34,819 bases of DNA from Oerskovia douganii. GTDB lineage: Bacteria; Actinomycetota; Actinomycetes; Actinomycetales; Cellulomonadaceae. The position numbers and the translations under genes are program-made. Under the pieces are notes generated by a model. That model had not been told where the DNA came from. It searched no databases and saw only the letters and a list, made by a program, of their open reading frames with translations. Each line of letters begins with the position of its first letter. The first letter of the stretch is position 1. Of the stretch, positions 8,135 through 14,786 are shown piece by piece. Location: the NCBI RefSeq assembly GCF_015142735.1, contig NZ_JACSPN010000027.1, positions 17,520-52,338 on the forward strand. The letters run 5' to 3'.

Positions 8135-8608
8135 TCAGTCGGTGCTGCCCGACGACGGCGTGCCGGGCGCACCGTCCGTCTCGCCGGACGTCGAGCCGTG
8201 CGAGGGGTCGTCCGACGACCCGCGCCCGTCCTCGGCCGTGTCCCCCGAGGCGGGGCCCGCCGTCGGGCCGCCCGCCGTCTCACCACGCGCCTCGCGGCGA
8301 CGCTGCTGCTCGAGCTTCCACAGGAAGTCGGGGTCGTCGTCCGGGGCCACGGGAGCCGACGGGCGCCGACGCGCCCCCGGGCGGCCGGGTCCCGCTGCGG
8401 GAGTCCGGCCCGCCTGCGCGTGGCGGGAGCGCTGCGTGCGGGACACGAGGATCCAGGCGAGCGGTCCGACGAAGGGCAGGAAGATGATCATCACGATCCA
8501 CAGCCCCTTGGGGATCCCGCTCCGGTCGTCCTCGTCGCTCGTGGCGCAGTCGGAGAGGGCGTAGACCGCGAGGCCTACGGCGAGCAGGGTCAGCAGGACG
8601 CGGATCAT
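8135..8608 (-). CDS. PLDc_N-domain small membrane protein
   Basis: A 157-residue protein. It has one N-terminal helix (about 3-18, VLLTLLAVGLAVYALSDC) and a second (about 34-55, GLWIVMIIFLPFVGPLAWIL) that contains the PxxGPLxW hallmark of the phospholipase D N-terminal (PLDc_N) membrane domain. No phospholipase catalytic domain follows. Instead there is a basic stretch, then DDDPDFLWKLEQQRRRE and a Gly/Ser/Asp-rich disordered tail. Such stand-alone PLDc_N proteins are frequent in actinobacteria and their function is unknown. The start codon has TAGGCT (minus strand) 6 nt before it and no clear ribosome-binding site, consistent with a leaderless mRNA. Confidence 0.85.
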   Translation of the reverse strand: MIRVLLTLLAVGLAVYALSDCATSDEDDRSGIPKGLWIVMIIFLPFVGPLAWILVSRTQRSRHAQAGRTPAAGPGRPGARRRPSAPVAPDDDPDFLWKLEQQRRREARGETAGGPTAGPASGDTAEDGRGSSDDPSHGSTSGETDGAPGTPSSGSTD

Positions 8609-8614
8609 GCCCCC

Positions 8615-8620
8615 AGCCTA
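8615..8620 (-). promoter_or_regulatory. -10 element, leaderless start of the PLDc_N gene
   Basis: On the minus strand TAGGCT lies exactly 6 nt before the ATG at 8606-8608, so transcription should start at or next to the start codon. No -35 is visible. Confidence 0.6.
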
Positions 8621-8688
8621 TGCGTCCTGGCAACCAGGGCGGGTGCGGCAGCCCAGGCGCGCGGTTCGGCGAACCCGGAGGAGGCGCC

Positions 8689-8694
8689 TACCCT
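8689..8694 (+). promoter_or_regulatory. -10 element of the DUF4229-type gene
   Basis: TACCCT is followed by six bases (GGAGAG) and then GTG 8701. This favours leaderless initiation at the GTG; ATG 8707 would then have only a six-base leader without the GGAGAG. Confidence 0.5.
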
Positions 8695-8700
8695 GGAGAG

Positions 8701-9051
8701 GTGCCTATGGTCATCTACTCCGCGCTGCGCCTGGCGATCTTCGCGGTCCTCTTCGTCGTCCTGTACGTCCTGAACCTCGGGCACTGGGTCGTGTGCGCGG
8801 TCATCGCCGCCGTCCTGGCCTTCCTGGTCTCCTACCTCGTCCTGCGGGGCCCGCGCGAGCGTGCCGCCCAGTACCTCGCGGACCGCGCCGCCCGGCGCAA
8901 GGCGACCGGGGAGCAGTTCTCGCGCGAGATCGAGGACGACGCCGCGCACGAGGACGCCGCCGTCGACGCCGCGGAGGCGGCCGAGGCCGCGACGCCGTCC
9001 GAGGACGCCGACGGGCAGACCCGCCCGGCCCGGGCCCAGAGCGAGGGTTAG
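8701..9051 (+). CDS. DUF4229-type small membrane protein
   Basis: A 116-residue protein with two closely spaced membrane helices (about residues 9-27, RLAIFAVLFVVLYVLNL, and about 31-50, VVCAVIAAVLAFLVSYLVL). A basic region with RERAAQYLADRAARRK follows, then an acidic, alanine-rich tail. This pattern matches the actinobacterial DUF4229 family, which has no known function. Two starts are possible: GTG 8701, exactly 6 nt after a TACCCT hexamer, and ATG 8707, which has GGAGAGG close upstream. I chose the GTG because of the recurring hexamer-to-start spacing in this window. It is located just before the menaquinone genes, but I see no functional link. Confidence 0.8.
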   Translation: MPMVIYSALRLAIFAVLFVVLYVLNLGHWVVCAVIAAVLAFLVSYLVLRGPRERAAQYLADRAARRKATGEQFSREIEDDAAHEDAAVDAAEAAEAATPSEDADGQTRPARAQSEG

Positions 9052-9056
9052 GTGCT

Positions 9057-9072
9057 GGTTGCGCTGGCAACC
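9057..9072 (+). terminator. Small hairpin after the DUF4229-type gene
   Basis: GGTTGC (9057-9062) pairs with GCAACC (9067-9072) around the loop GCTG, six bases after the stop. The stem is short, so terminator function is uncertain. Confidence 0.35.
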
Positions 9073-9101
9073 GCGAGAACGGCCCTCGTCGTGGTCGGAG
9101 G

Positions 9102-9872
9102 ATGACAGCGACGCGGCGCGTGGTCAGGGACGGGGACCGCGCAGTCCTGGTTGGCACGGTCGTGCGCACGAGCGTCCGGCCGAGCACGGGCGTGGGAGTC
9201 GCCGACGACACCGGTCCCGGCCCTGTGCTGCCAGAGCTGGACTACCCACCCATCTCCGTGGTGGTCCCGATCCTGGGGCCCGCCGGGCACGCGCAGACCT
9301 GGGAAGAGCTCATCGGGCGGCGCCTTCGCGTCCGGGGCACCTGGACGAGCGAGGGCATCGTCTGCGACCCGACGACCGGCGACGTCGCTCCGCTCGCCCT
9401 GCAGCCGGAGGCAGAGCCCGTACGGGTGGCAGGGCGAGAGCTGCGCACGCCCGGCCATGCGACGGCTCGGGCCATCGAGGGCCCGCTGTTCGAGTCGGGA
9501 GACCTCATCTGGCGTGTGCCGTTCTCCCGTGACGGCGAGCCCGTCGTCCTGGTGGCTGCCCACGACAAGGCAGCGGTCGAGGATCGGCTGCGCCAGCTGC
9601 ACGGCGACGCGCTGCACGTGGTCCAGAGCCCGTGGACGCGCGAGGAGTACCTGCGCGCAGACCGCTTCGGCGAACGCGCTGAGGCCCAGGGCCTGCTCAT
9701 CTCGGTCGAGCAGGGCCTGGATCTGGACGACGGCGTCGTGCGCTACGTCGTGCGGCTCACCGCCCTGACCGACCAGCTGGCCGCAGAGTACGACGCCTTG
9801 CCCGCCGGCCTCGCACGGCTCGAGACCCTCGTCGCCCCCGACGCGCCCGGTTTGAGCGACGGGCCCGGTTGA
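9102..9872 (+). CDS. Hypothetical protein, family not recognised
   Basis: A 256-residue protein I do not recognise. It has no signal peptide, membrane helix or obvious catalytic motif. Residues 1-115 look beta-rich (AVLVGTVVRTSVRPS, PPISVVVPILG, RRLRVRGTWTSEGIVCDP), like a small barrel. Residues 115-230 look alpha/beta (DLIWRVPFSRDGEPVVLVAAHD, LHVVQSPWTREEYLRADRF, GVVRYVVRLTALTDQL). The reading frame has the strong G/C third-position bias of its neighbours, so it is very likely real. The start is uncertain: ATG 9102 has GGAGG directly against it, and GTG 9120 is an alternative. It converges on menA with only 13 nt between stop codons, and its last codons lie in a short duplicated sequence (9845-9877). 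Confidence 0.7.
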   Translation: MTATRRVVRDGDRAVLVGTVVRTSVRPSTGVGVADDTGPGPVLPELDYPPISVVVPILGPAGHAQTWEELIGRRLRVRGTWTSEGIVCDPTTGDVAPLALQPEAEPVRVAGRELRTPGHATARAIEGPLFESGDLIWRVPFSRDGEPVVLVAAHDKAAVEDRLRQLHGDALHVVQSPWTREEYLRADRFGERAEAQGLLISVEQGLDLDDGVVRYVVRLTALTDQLAAEYDALPAGLARLETLVAPDAPGLSDGPG

Positions 9873-9877
9873 GCGAC
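9845..9877. repeat. Short tandem duplication spanning a stop codon
   Basis: GCCCGGTTTGAGCGAC (9845-9860) is repeated at 9863-9877 with one T missing. A more diverged third copy may continue to about 9894, over the menA stop. Loss of the T in the second copy creates the TGA that ends the hypothetical gene. Confidence 0.55.
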
Positions 9878-9885
9878 TCGTCCGG

Positions 9886-10755
9886 CTAGAGCGCGAGCCC
9901 CAGCCCCAGCAGCACGCCGTAACCGAGCTCGAACATCCCCGTCCCGGCGAGGACGGGCACGAGCAGCGGACCGCGCGCACCGGCGATCACGGGCAGCGTG
10001 AGCAGCACCGCGGGCAGCAGCAGGAGCAGCACGAGCAGCGACCACGGCGCGGCGAACGCGCACACGACGCCCAGCAGGATCGGCACCCAGATCATGGCGA
10101 CGTAGGCGCGCCGGGCCCGGAAGTCGCCCAGGCGCACCGCGACCGTGCGCTTGCCCGCGAGCACGTCCGTGGGGATGTCGCGCACGTTGTTGATCATGAG
10201 GAGCGCGCACGCGAGCAGGCCCACGGCCACGGCCCCCACGCCCGCGACCCAGGTCACCCGGTCCGCCTGGGTGTACGTGGTGCCGAGGACCGCGACGAGC
10301 CCGAAGAAGACGAACACCCCGACCTCCCCGAGGCCGCGGTACCCGTAGGGGTTCTTGCCGCCCGTGTAGAACCAGGCGGCGACGATCGCGAGCGCCCCGA
10401 CGGCCAGCAGCCACCAGTGGCCGGTGAGGGCCACGAGCGCCAGGCCCAGGACCGCTGCGACACCGAAGCAGGCGAACGCGGCGTTGCGGACCTGCGAGGC
10501 GAGCGCCGCCCCCGACGCGGTCAGCCGCATGGGCCCCACCCGGTCGACGTCCGTGCCCCGCACGCCGTCCGAGTAGTCGTTGGCGTAGTTGACACCGACC
10601 TGGAGCGCGAGCGCGACACCTAGCGCCAGGAGCGCGGGCCAGAACGCGAACGAGTCGACCTGCGCGGCAGCGCCCGAGCCGACGAGGACGGGTGCAGCCG
10701 CCGCGGGGAGGGTCCGCAGGCGCGCGCCTGCGACCCATTCGGCAGAGGTGGCCAT
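9886..10755 (-). CDS. menA: 1,4-dihydroxy-2-naphthoate polyprenyltransferase MenA
   Basis: A 289-residue UbiA-superfamily membrane enzyme that joins 1,4-dihydroxy-2-naphthoate to a polyprenyl diphosphate, giving demethylmenaquinone. The two Asp-rich Mg-diphosphate motifs are present: NYANDYSDGVRG at about 56-67 and NNVRDIPTDVLAGKRT at about 189-204 (Asp193, Asp197). Eight or nine hydrophobic helices can be traced. The length is normal for the family. The ATG at 10753-10755 lies 10 nt after the menE stop, with GGAG inside the end of menE, so menE-menA is one transcript. The downstream end converges on the hypothetical gene at 9102-9872 with 13 nt between stops and no visible terminator. Confidence 0.95.
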   Translation of the reverse strand: MATSAEWVAGARLRTLPAAAAPVLVGSGAAAQVDSFAFWPALLALGVALALQVGVNYANDYSDGVRGTDVDRVGPMRLTASGAALASQVRNAAFACFGVAAVLGLALVALTGHWWLLAVGALAIVAAWFYTGGKNPYGYRGLGEVGVFVFFGLVAVLGTTYTQADRVTWVAGVGAVAVGLLACALLMINNVRDIPTDVLAGKRTVAVRLGDFRARRAYVAMIWVPILLGVVCAFAAPWSLLVLLLLLPAVLLTLPVIAGARGPLLVPVLAGTGMFELGYGVLLGLGLAL

Positions 10756-10765
10756 GGTGCTCCGT

Positions 10766-12001
10766 TCAGAGGGTGCGTGGTGCGGTGCGGGCAGCGAGCT
10801 CTGTCACGGCCGCCCGGTCGATCTTGCCCGGCCCACGGCGGGGCAGGTCGCCCACGACGAGCAGGTCGCGTGGAGCGGCGGGCGGTCCCAGCGTAGTCGC
10901 GACCGCGTGGCGGGCACGGGCCAGCAGGTCGTCCGCGGCGGGGTGGTCGCGCACCTCGGCACCGTCGCCCCCCTCGGCCGGGTGGCGCACCTCGACGACC
11001 GCGACGACCCGTTGACCCCACTCGCGGTCCGGCACGCCGACCACGCACACCTCGCCCACGCCCGCGAGCACACCCGACAGCACGGCCTCGACCGCGGCCG
11101 GGGCGACGTTGACCCCGCCCGTCACGATCACGTCGTCGGCCCGCCCGAGCACCGTGAGCACCCCGTCGGGAGAGAGCGAGCCCAGGTCGCTCGTCCGCAG
11201 CCAGCGGGACCCGTCGGGGTCGGTGCGGAACGTCGACGCCGTGAGCGCCTCGTCACCCAGGTACCCGGTCGCCAGCACGGGGCCGGAGATCTCGACGACC
11301 CCCGTGGCGGCGGTCGGGAGCTCCTGCCCGGACGACCCGTCGACCGTCCGCACCCGGACGCCCGCGAGCGCGACGCCGTCGTACACGCAGCCGCCGCTCG
11401 TCTCCGTCATGCCGTAGGTGGTCACGACGGCGGCGCCCGTCCCGCGCGCCGCCGCGAGGAGCGACGGGGAGGTCGCGGCGCCGCCGACGAGGATCGCGTC
11501 GAACGAGCGCAGGGCGTCGAGAGCGGCCTCGCCGTCCGCGGTGCCCTGGGCGTGCACGAGCCGGTGGAGCTGCGTGGGGACGAGAGAGACGTACCGGCGG
11601 ACGCCGTCCATGCGCGCCGCGGCGGCCGCGAAGCCTGCCGCGGAGAACGGGGCGTCCAGGTCTGCCGCCACGAGGTCCGTCCCGGCGACGACCGAGCGCA
11701 GGACCACCTGGAGCCCGGCCACGTGCGTGGGCGGAAGCGTCAGCAGCCACTGCGCGTCACCGCCGAGCCGTTCGTGCGTCGCCCGGGCCGACGCCACGAG
11801 GGCTGCGGCCCCCAGGGCGACCTCGCGGGGCAGGCCGGTCGAGCCCGACGTCCGCAGCACGAGGGCCGTGCCGTCGGGGAGCGGACCGGTGAAGGCGAGC
11901 GGGGCCGGGGCGACCGCCGGTCCGCGTCCCGACAGGGCGGCCGCGAGCGCGGCCCGCAGCTCCACGAGGTCATCAGGTGCGGGTACGTCGGCGCGTGGCA
12001 T
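10766..12001 (-). CDS. menE: o-Succinylbenzoate-CoA ligase MenE
   Basis: A 411-residue AMP-forming acyl-CoA ligase that activates o-succinylbenzoate to its CoA thioester. The ATP-binding P-loop-like motif is LVLRTSGSTGLPRE (about 47-60). The adenylate motif is TTYGMTETSGG near 193-203. The hinge region is LRTSDLG, followed by LGRADDVIVTGGVNVAP, and the catalytic lysine is near the C-terminus in GPGKIDR. It is shorter than B. subtilis MenE mainly because of a reduced N-terminal domain, as in other actinobacteria. The start is ATG at 11999-12001. TACGCT lies 6 nt before it, so the mRNA is probably leaderless. It is upstream of menA and divergent from the DUF3048 lipoprotein gene. Confidence 0.94.
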   Translation of the reverse strand: MPRADVPAPDDLVELRAALAAALSGRGPAVAPAPLAFTGPLPDGTALVLRTSGSTGLPREVALGAAALVASARATHERLGGDAQWLLTLPPTHVAGLQVVLRSVVAGTDLVAADLDAPFSAAGFAAAAARMDGVRRYVSLVPTQLHRLVHAQGTADGEAALDALRSFDAILVGGAATSPSLLAAARGTGAAVVTTYGMTETSGGCVYDGVALAGVRVRTVDGSSGQELPTAATGVVEISGPVLATGYLGDEALTASTFRTDPDGSRWLRTSDLGSLSPDGVLTVLGRADDVIVTGGVNVAPAAVEAVLSGVLAGVGEVCVVGVPDREWGQRVVAVVEVRHPAEGGDGAEVRDHPAADDLLARARHAVATTLGPPAAPRDLLVVGDLPRRGPGKIDRAAVTELAARTAPRTL

Positions 12002-12007
12002 CTCCCC

Positions 12008-12013
12008 AGCGTA
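12008..12013 (-). promoter_or_regulatory. -10 element, leaderless start of menE
   Basis: Minus-strand TACGCT lies 6 nt before the menE ATG. GGGGAG occupies the gap but touches the start codon, too close for a ribosome-binding site. The divergent -10 of the DUF3048 gene is 10 bp away. Confidence 0.6.
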
Positions 12014-12023
12014 GGTCGGGCCG

Positions 12024-12029
12024 TAGGGT
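12024..12029 (+). promoter_or_regulatory. -10 element of the DUF3048 lipoprotein gene
   Basis: TAGGGT predicts a start near 12036 and a leader of about 35 nt that contains GAGGG at 6-nt spacing from ATG 12071. Unlike its neighbours, this gene appears to be leadered. Confidence 0.45.
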
Positions 12030-12070
12030 GTCGGGGAACTGTGCAGGGCCGAGGAGCGCGAGGGACTGGA

Positions 12071-13141
12071 ATGGACATGGCGAGGAAGCCGGGACGAGCC
12101 GCATGGGCTGCGACGATGGTCGCAGGCGTGCTGGCGCTCGCGGCCTGCGGAGGGGGCGGCCCCACGGACGTCCCGACGAGGACCGTCCCGGCGACCGTCG
12201 AGGCGGACAAGGGGGCGCCGCCGTCACCCGCGGCACCGACGGCCTGGCCGTTGACGGGGGTCCCGTCCGACGACGTCGCCACCCGCCCCGCGCTGGCGGT
12301 CAAGATCGAGAACCTCCCGCAGGCCCGCCCCCAGGCCGGCCTCGACGCCGCGGACATCGTCTGGGAGGAGGTGGTCGAGGGAGGCATCACGCGGTTCGTC
12401 GCGGTCTACCACTCGAAGACCCCCGAGACCGTCGGCCCGATCCGTTCGGTGCGTCCCATGGACCCCGCGATCGTGGCTCCGATGCACGGCATCCTGGCGT
12501 ACACCGGCGCACAGAAGCCCTTCATCGAGGCCGTGGGGGCGGCGGGCATCCAGTCGATCATCATGGACAAGGGCGACGACGGCTTCTACAAGCAGAAGGG
12601 CAAGCGGGCGCCGCACAACGTGTTCGGTCGGACGTCCGACTTCTGGGCGCAGGCCGACGACGACCGGACGTCCCCGCCTCCCGCGCAGTTCGCGTACGCG
12701 AGCAGCGAGGGCCAGGGCACGGCCACGACGGCCGGTGCCCCGGTCGCCCTGCTGGACGTCCGGCTCTCGGCGTCCTCGCGGGCCCAGTGGTCGTGGGGCG
12801 CGGACGAGGGTGCCTTCCTGCGCAGCGAGGGCACGAAGCCCGCGGTCTCGCCCGACGGTGATCGGTTGTCGGCCGCGAACGTGGTGGTGCTGAGCGTCGA
12901 GATGACGAACACGAAGTTCAAGGACCCTGCGGGCGCCTTCGTGCCCGAGACGCAGATGGTCGGTACGGGCGAGGGGGTCGTCGCGAGCGCCGGCAAGCAG
13001 GTCGCGGTGACGTGGTCCAAGGACGGCGTCGAGGCGCCGTTGGTCCTCACGGGGCCCGACGGCGGGCGCGTCCTCCTGGAGCAGGGCGCGACGTGGATCG
13101 AGCTCGTCCCGCGCGGGTCCGGGAGCTACACGGTCAGCTGA
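12071..13141 (+). CDS. DUF3048 domain lipoprotein (YerB-like)
   Basis: A 356-residue secreted lipoprotein. The signal sequence ends in a lipobox LALAAC (Cys26), followed by a glycine run and a Pro/Thr-rich linker. The DUF3048 domain follows, with ALAVKIENLPQARPQAGLD, DIVWEEVVEGGITRFVAVYHS, GPIRSVRPMD and GAQKPFIEAV. The C-terminal part (VTWSKDGVEAPLVL, IELVPRG) matches the second half of the family. The function is unknown; the domain occurs in Gram-positive surface lipoproteins such as B. subtilis YerB. ATG 12071 has GAGGG six bases upstream; ATG 12077 is also possible. It sits divergent from menE in the middle of the menaquinone genes and has its own promoter and a strong terminator, so it is probably a separate unit. 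Confidence 0.88.
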   Translation: MDMARKPGRAAWAATMVAGVLALAACGGGGPTDVPTRTVPATVEADKGAPPSPAAPTAWPLTGVPSDDVATRPALAVKIENLPQARPQAGLDAADIVWEEVVEGGITRFVAVYHSKTPETVGPIRSVRPMDPAIVAPMHGILAYTGAQKPFIEAVGAAGIQSIIMDKGDDGFYKQKGKRAPHNVFGRTSDFWAQADDDRTSPPPAQFAYASSEGQGTATTAGAPVALLDVRLSASSRAQWSWGADEGAFLRSEGTKPAVSPDGDRLSAANVVVLSVEMTNTKFKDPAGAFVPETQMVGTGEGVVASAGKQVAVTWSKDGVEAPLVLTGPDGGRVLLEQGATWIELVPRGSGSYTVS

Positions 13142-13170
13142 CCACGGGCCCCGCCGGCCCGTTCGCGGGC

Positions 13171-13203
13171 GAGCGCCTCATCCTCGTGGAGGAGGAGGCG
13201 CTC
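13171..13203 (+). terminator. Terminator hairpin after the DUF3048 gene
   Basis: GAGCGCCTC and TCCTC (13171-13179, 13181-13185) pair with GAGGA and GAGGCGCTC (13189-13193, 13195-13203), with one A-G mismatch and loop GTG. That gives 14 paired bases, 30 nt after the stop. Confidence 0.65.
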
Positions 13204-13285
13204 ACCCCTGAGGAGGACCAGGCGGAGTCGAGGTCGAGCCGCGGGGCCGATGCGGCGACGCCGGGGTCCGCGGGAACGTAGGGGC

Positions 13286-13531
13286 ATGGCAACGATCAAC
13301 CCCACCCAGAGCCCTTTCGACCCCACCTCGACCGCGTACCCGCCGTCCATCGCCCCCGCCCGTCCCGTGCTGCGGGCCGAGGACGACGAGGCCGACGAGA
13401 CCGGCGCGCGTCCGGCCGCGTCGGTCGGCCCGGTCGTCGTGTCGATCGTCCTGCTGTTCGGCCTGGCGGTCGCGGTGGCCTTCGCCGGCCGAGGCATCGT
13501 CGAGATGCTCACGGGCCTGGCGGCAGCCTGA
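13286..13531 (+). CDS. Small single-pass membrane protein, hypothetical
   Basis: An 81-residue protein. A soluble N-terminal half, rich in Pro and acidic residues (MATINPTQSPFDPTS, AEDDEADETGARP), precedes one membrane helix at about 48-65 (VVVSIVLLFGLAVAVAFAG) and a short tail. No known family is recognised. The frame has the usual G/C third-position bias. The start codon has only a poorly placed AGGGG and no TANNNT hexamer at the leaderless distance, so expression and the exact start are less certain than for neighbours. An in-frame GTG at 13250 would add a basic, arginine-rich leader and seems less likely. Confidence 0.6.
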   Translation: MATINPTQSPFDPTSTAYPPSIAPARPVLRAEDDEADETGARPAASVGPVVVSIVLLFGLAVAVAFAGRGIVEMLTGLAAA

Positions 13532-13561
13532 GCCGTCGGCGCTCCTGAGCGGCCGTCACGG

Positions 13562-13591
13562 CCGTCCTGCCGCCACCCGTCCTGCCGCCAC
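13562..13591. repeat. Two tandem 15-bp repeats
   Basis: CCGTCCTGCCGCCAC occurs twice in direct succession (13562-13576, 13577-13591), followed by a degenerate partial third copy. It lies between the stops of the small membrane protein gene and menB. No function is evident. Confidence 0.6.
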
Positions 13592-13626
13592 CCCTCCTGC
13601 GGGGGCGTCGTCGACGGAGGGCGTCG

Positions 13627-14592
13627 TCAGAAGTAGTAGGGGAAGTCGTCCCACTGCGGGTCGCGGCGCTCGAGGAACGCGTCCCGGCCCTCGACGGCCT
13701 CGTCCGTCATGTATGCCAGGCGGGTGGCCTCGCCGGCGAAGACCTGCTGGCCCGCCAGCCCGTCGTCCGCGAGGTTGAACGCGAACTTGAGCATGCGGAT
13801 CGCCTGCGGCGACTTGGTCGCGACGATCCGCGCGTACTCGAGCGCGAGACCCTCGAGGTCGGCGTGGTCCGCGACCTCGTTCACGGCGCCCCACTCGTAG
13901 GCGTCCTGGGCCGAGTACTCGCGGGCGAGGAAGAAGACCTCGCGGGCCCGCTTCTGGCCCACCTGCCGGGCGAAGAGCGCCGAGCCGTAGCCCGCGTCGA
14001 ACGAGCCCACGTTGGCGTCGGTCTGCTTGAACCTGGCGTGCTCGCGGCTCGCGATCGACAGGTCGGCGACGACGTGCAGCGAGTGCCCGCCCCCGGCGGC
14101 CCACCCGTTGACGACGGCGATCACGACCTTGGGCATGGTGCGGATGAGGCGCTGGACCTCGAGGATGTGGAGCCGCCCGGCCTTGGCGGGGTCGATCGCG
14201 TCGGCCGTCTGGGCGTCCTCGCTCGTCGTGTACCGGTAGCCGTCGCGTCCGCGGATGCGCTGGTCGCCGCCCGAGCAGAAGGCCCAGCCGCCGTCCTTGG
14301 CCGAGGGGCCGTTGCCCGTGAGCAGGACCGTCCCCACGTCGGACGTCATGCGGGCGTGGTCGAGGACCCGGTAGAGCTCGTCGACCGTGTGGGGGCGGAA
14401 CGCGTTGCGGACCTCGGGGCGGTCGAACGCGACCCGGACCACGGGCAGGTCGCGCTCGCGGGGCTCACCGTCGACCAGGCCGCGCTCGACGCCGCGGTGG
14501 TAGGTGATGTCGGTGAGTCCCTCGAAGCCGGCGACGGTGCGCCAGGCCTGGGGATCGAACGTCTCGGACACCTGTGCGGGGATGCTGCTCAC
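13627..14592 (-). CDS. menB: 1,4-dihydroxy-2-naphthoyl-CoA synthase MenB
   Basis: A 321-residue crotonase-family enzyme that closes the second naphthoquinone ring of o-succinylbenzoyl-CoA. Oxyanion-hole and CoA regions: WAFCSGGDQRIRG (about 103-115) and NGWAAGGGHSLHVVADLSIA (about 162-181). The catalytic segment is QTDANVGSFDAGYGS (about 190-204). Asp192 there corresponds to the aspartate of bicarbonate-independent (type II) MenB enzymes, so this one should not need bicarbonate; that is inference from the motif. The C-terminus ends in DPQWDDFPYYF, typical for the family. The start is GTG at 14590-14592. Minus-strand TAGGGT lies 7 nt before it and there is no ribosome-binding site, so a leaderless mRNA is likely. 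It is monocistronic. Confidence 0.95.
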   Translation of the reverse strand: MSSIPAQVSETFDPQAWRTVAGFEGLTDITYHRGVERGLVDGEPRERDLPVVRVAFDRPEVRNAFRPHTVDELYRVLDHARMTSDVGTVLLTGNGPSAKDGGWAFCSGGDQRIRGRDGYRYTTSEDAQTADAIDPAKAGRLHILEVQRLIRTMPKVVIAVVNGWAAGGGHSLHVVADLSIASREHARFKQTDANVGSFDAGYGSALFARQVGQKRAREVFFLAREYSAQDAYEWGAVNEVADHADLEGLALEYARIVATKSPQAIRMLKFAFNLADDGLAGQQVFAGEATRLAYMTDEAVEGRDAFLERRDPQWDDFPYYF

Positions 14593-14599
14593 GACCGCC

Positions 14600-14605
14600 A
14601 CCCTA
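14600..14605 (-). promoter_or_regulatory. -10 element, leaderless start of menB
   Basis: Minus-strand TAGGGT is 7 nt before the menB GTG. No -35 is recognisable at the normal distance. Confidence 0.6.
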
Positions 14606-14669
14606 GTCGTCCGCGCTCTCGTGGTCCGCCCGGGTGCCCTACGGTGTGGGGGTGGGGACCTCGGAGGTC

Positions 14670-14697
14670 TTGACGGCAGTACACGCGGTCGTGTAAT
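14670..14697 (+). promoter_or_regulatory. Sigma-70-type promoter of the TetR-family gene
   Basis: TTGACG (14670-14675) and TGTAAT (14692-14697) are separated by 16 bp; TAATTC at 18 bp is an alternative -10. This is the clearest two-box promoter in the window. It leaves a leader of about 80 nt before the start codon. Confidence 0.6.
14680..14695. promoter_or_regulatory. TetR-type operator inside the promoter
   Basis: TACACG-CGGT-CGTGTA is a perfect 6-4-6 inverted repeat lying between and overlapping the -35 and -10 boxes of the tetR-family promoter. Binding here would block RNA polymerase, so autorepression by the downstream TetR-family protein is the natural reading. Confidence 0.65.
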
Positions 14698-14786
14698 TCG
14701 GTGAAGCCTGTTTGTGCTCAAGATCATGTCGTCGGTCCTCCTCGCGCGGGTTCGTCGGCCTCAACCCGTCCCGGAGGAAGTCCCTG

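Noticed and set aside
13012-13281. A plus-strand open frame across the DUF3048 terminator.
   Set aside because: It is an out-of-frame reading of the end of the DUF3048 gene and the hairpin, with no family match or start signal.
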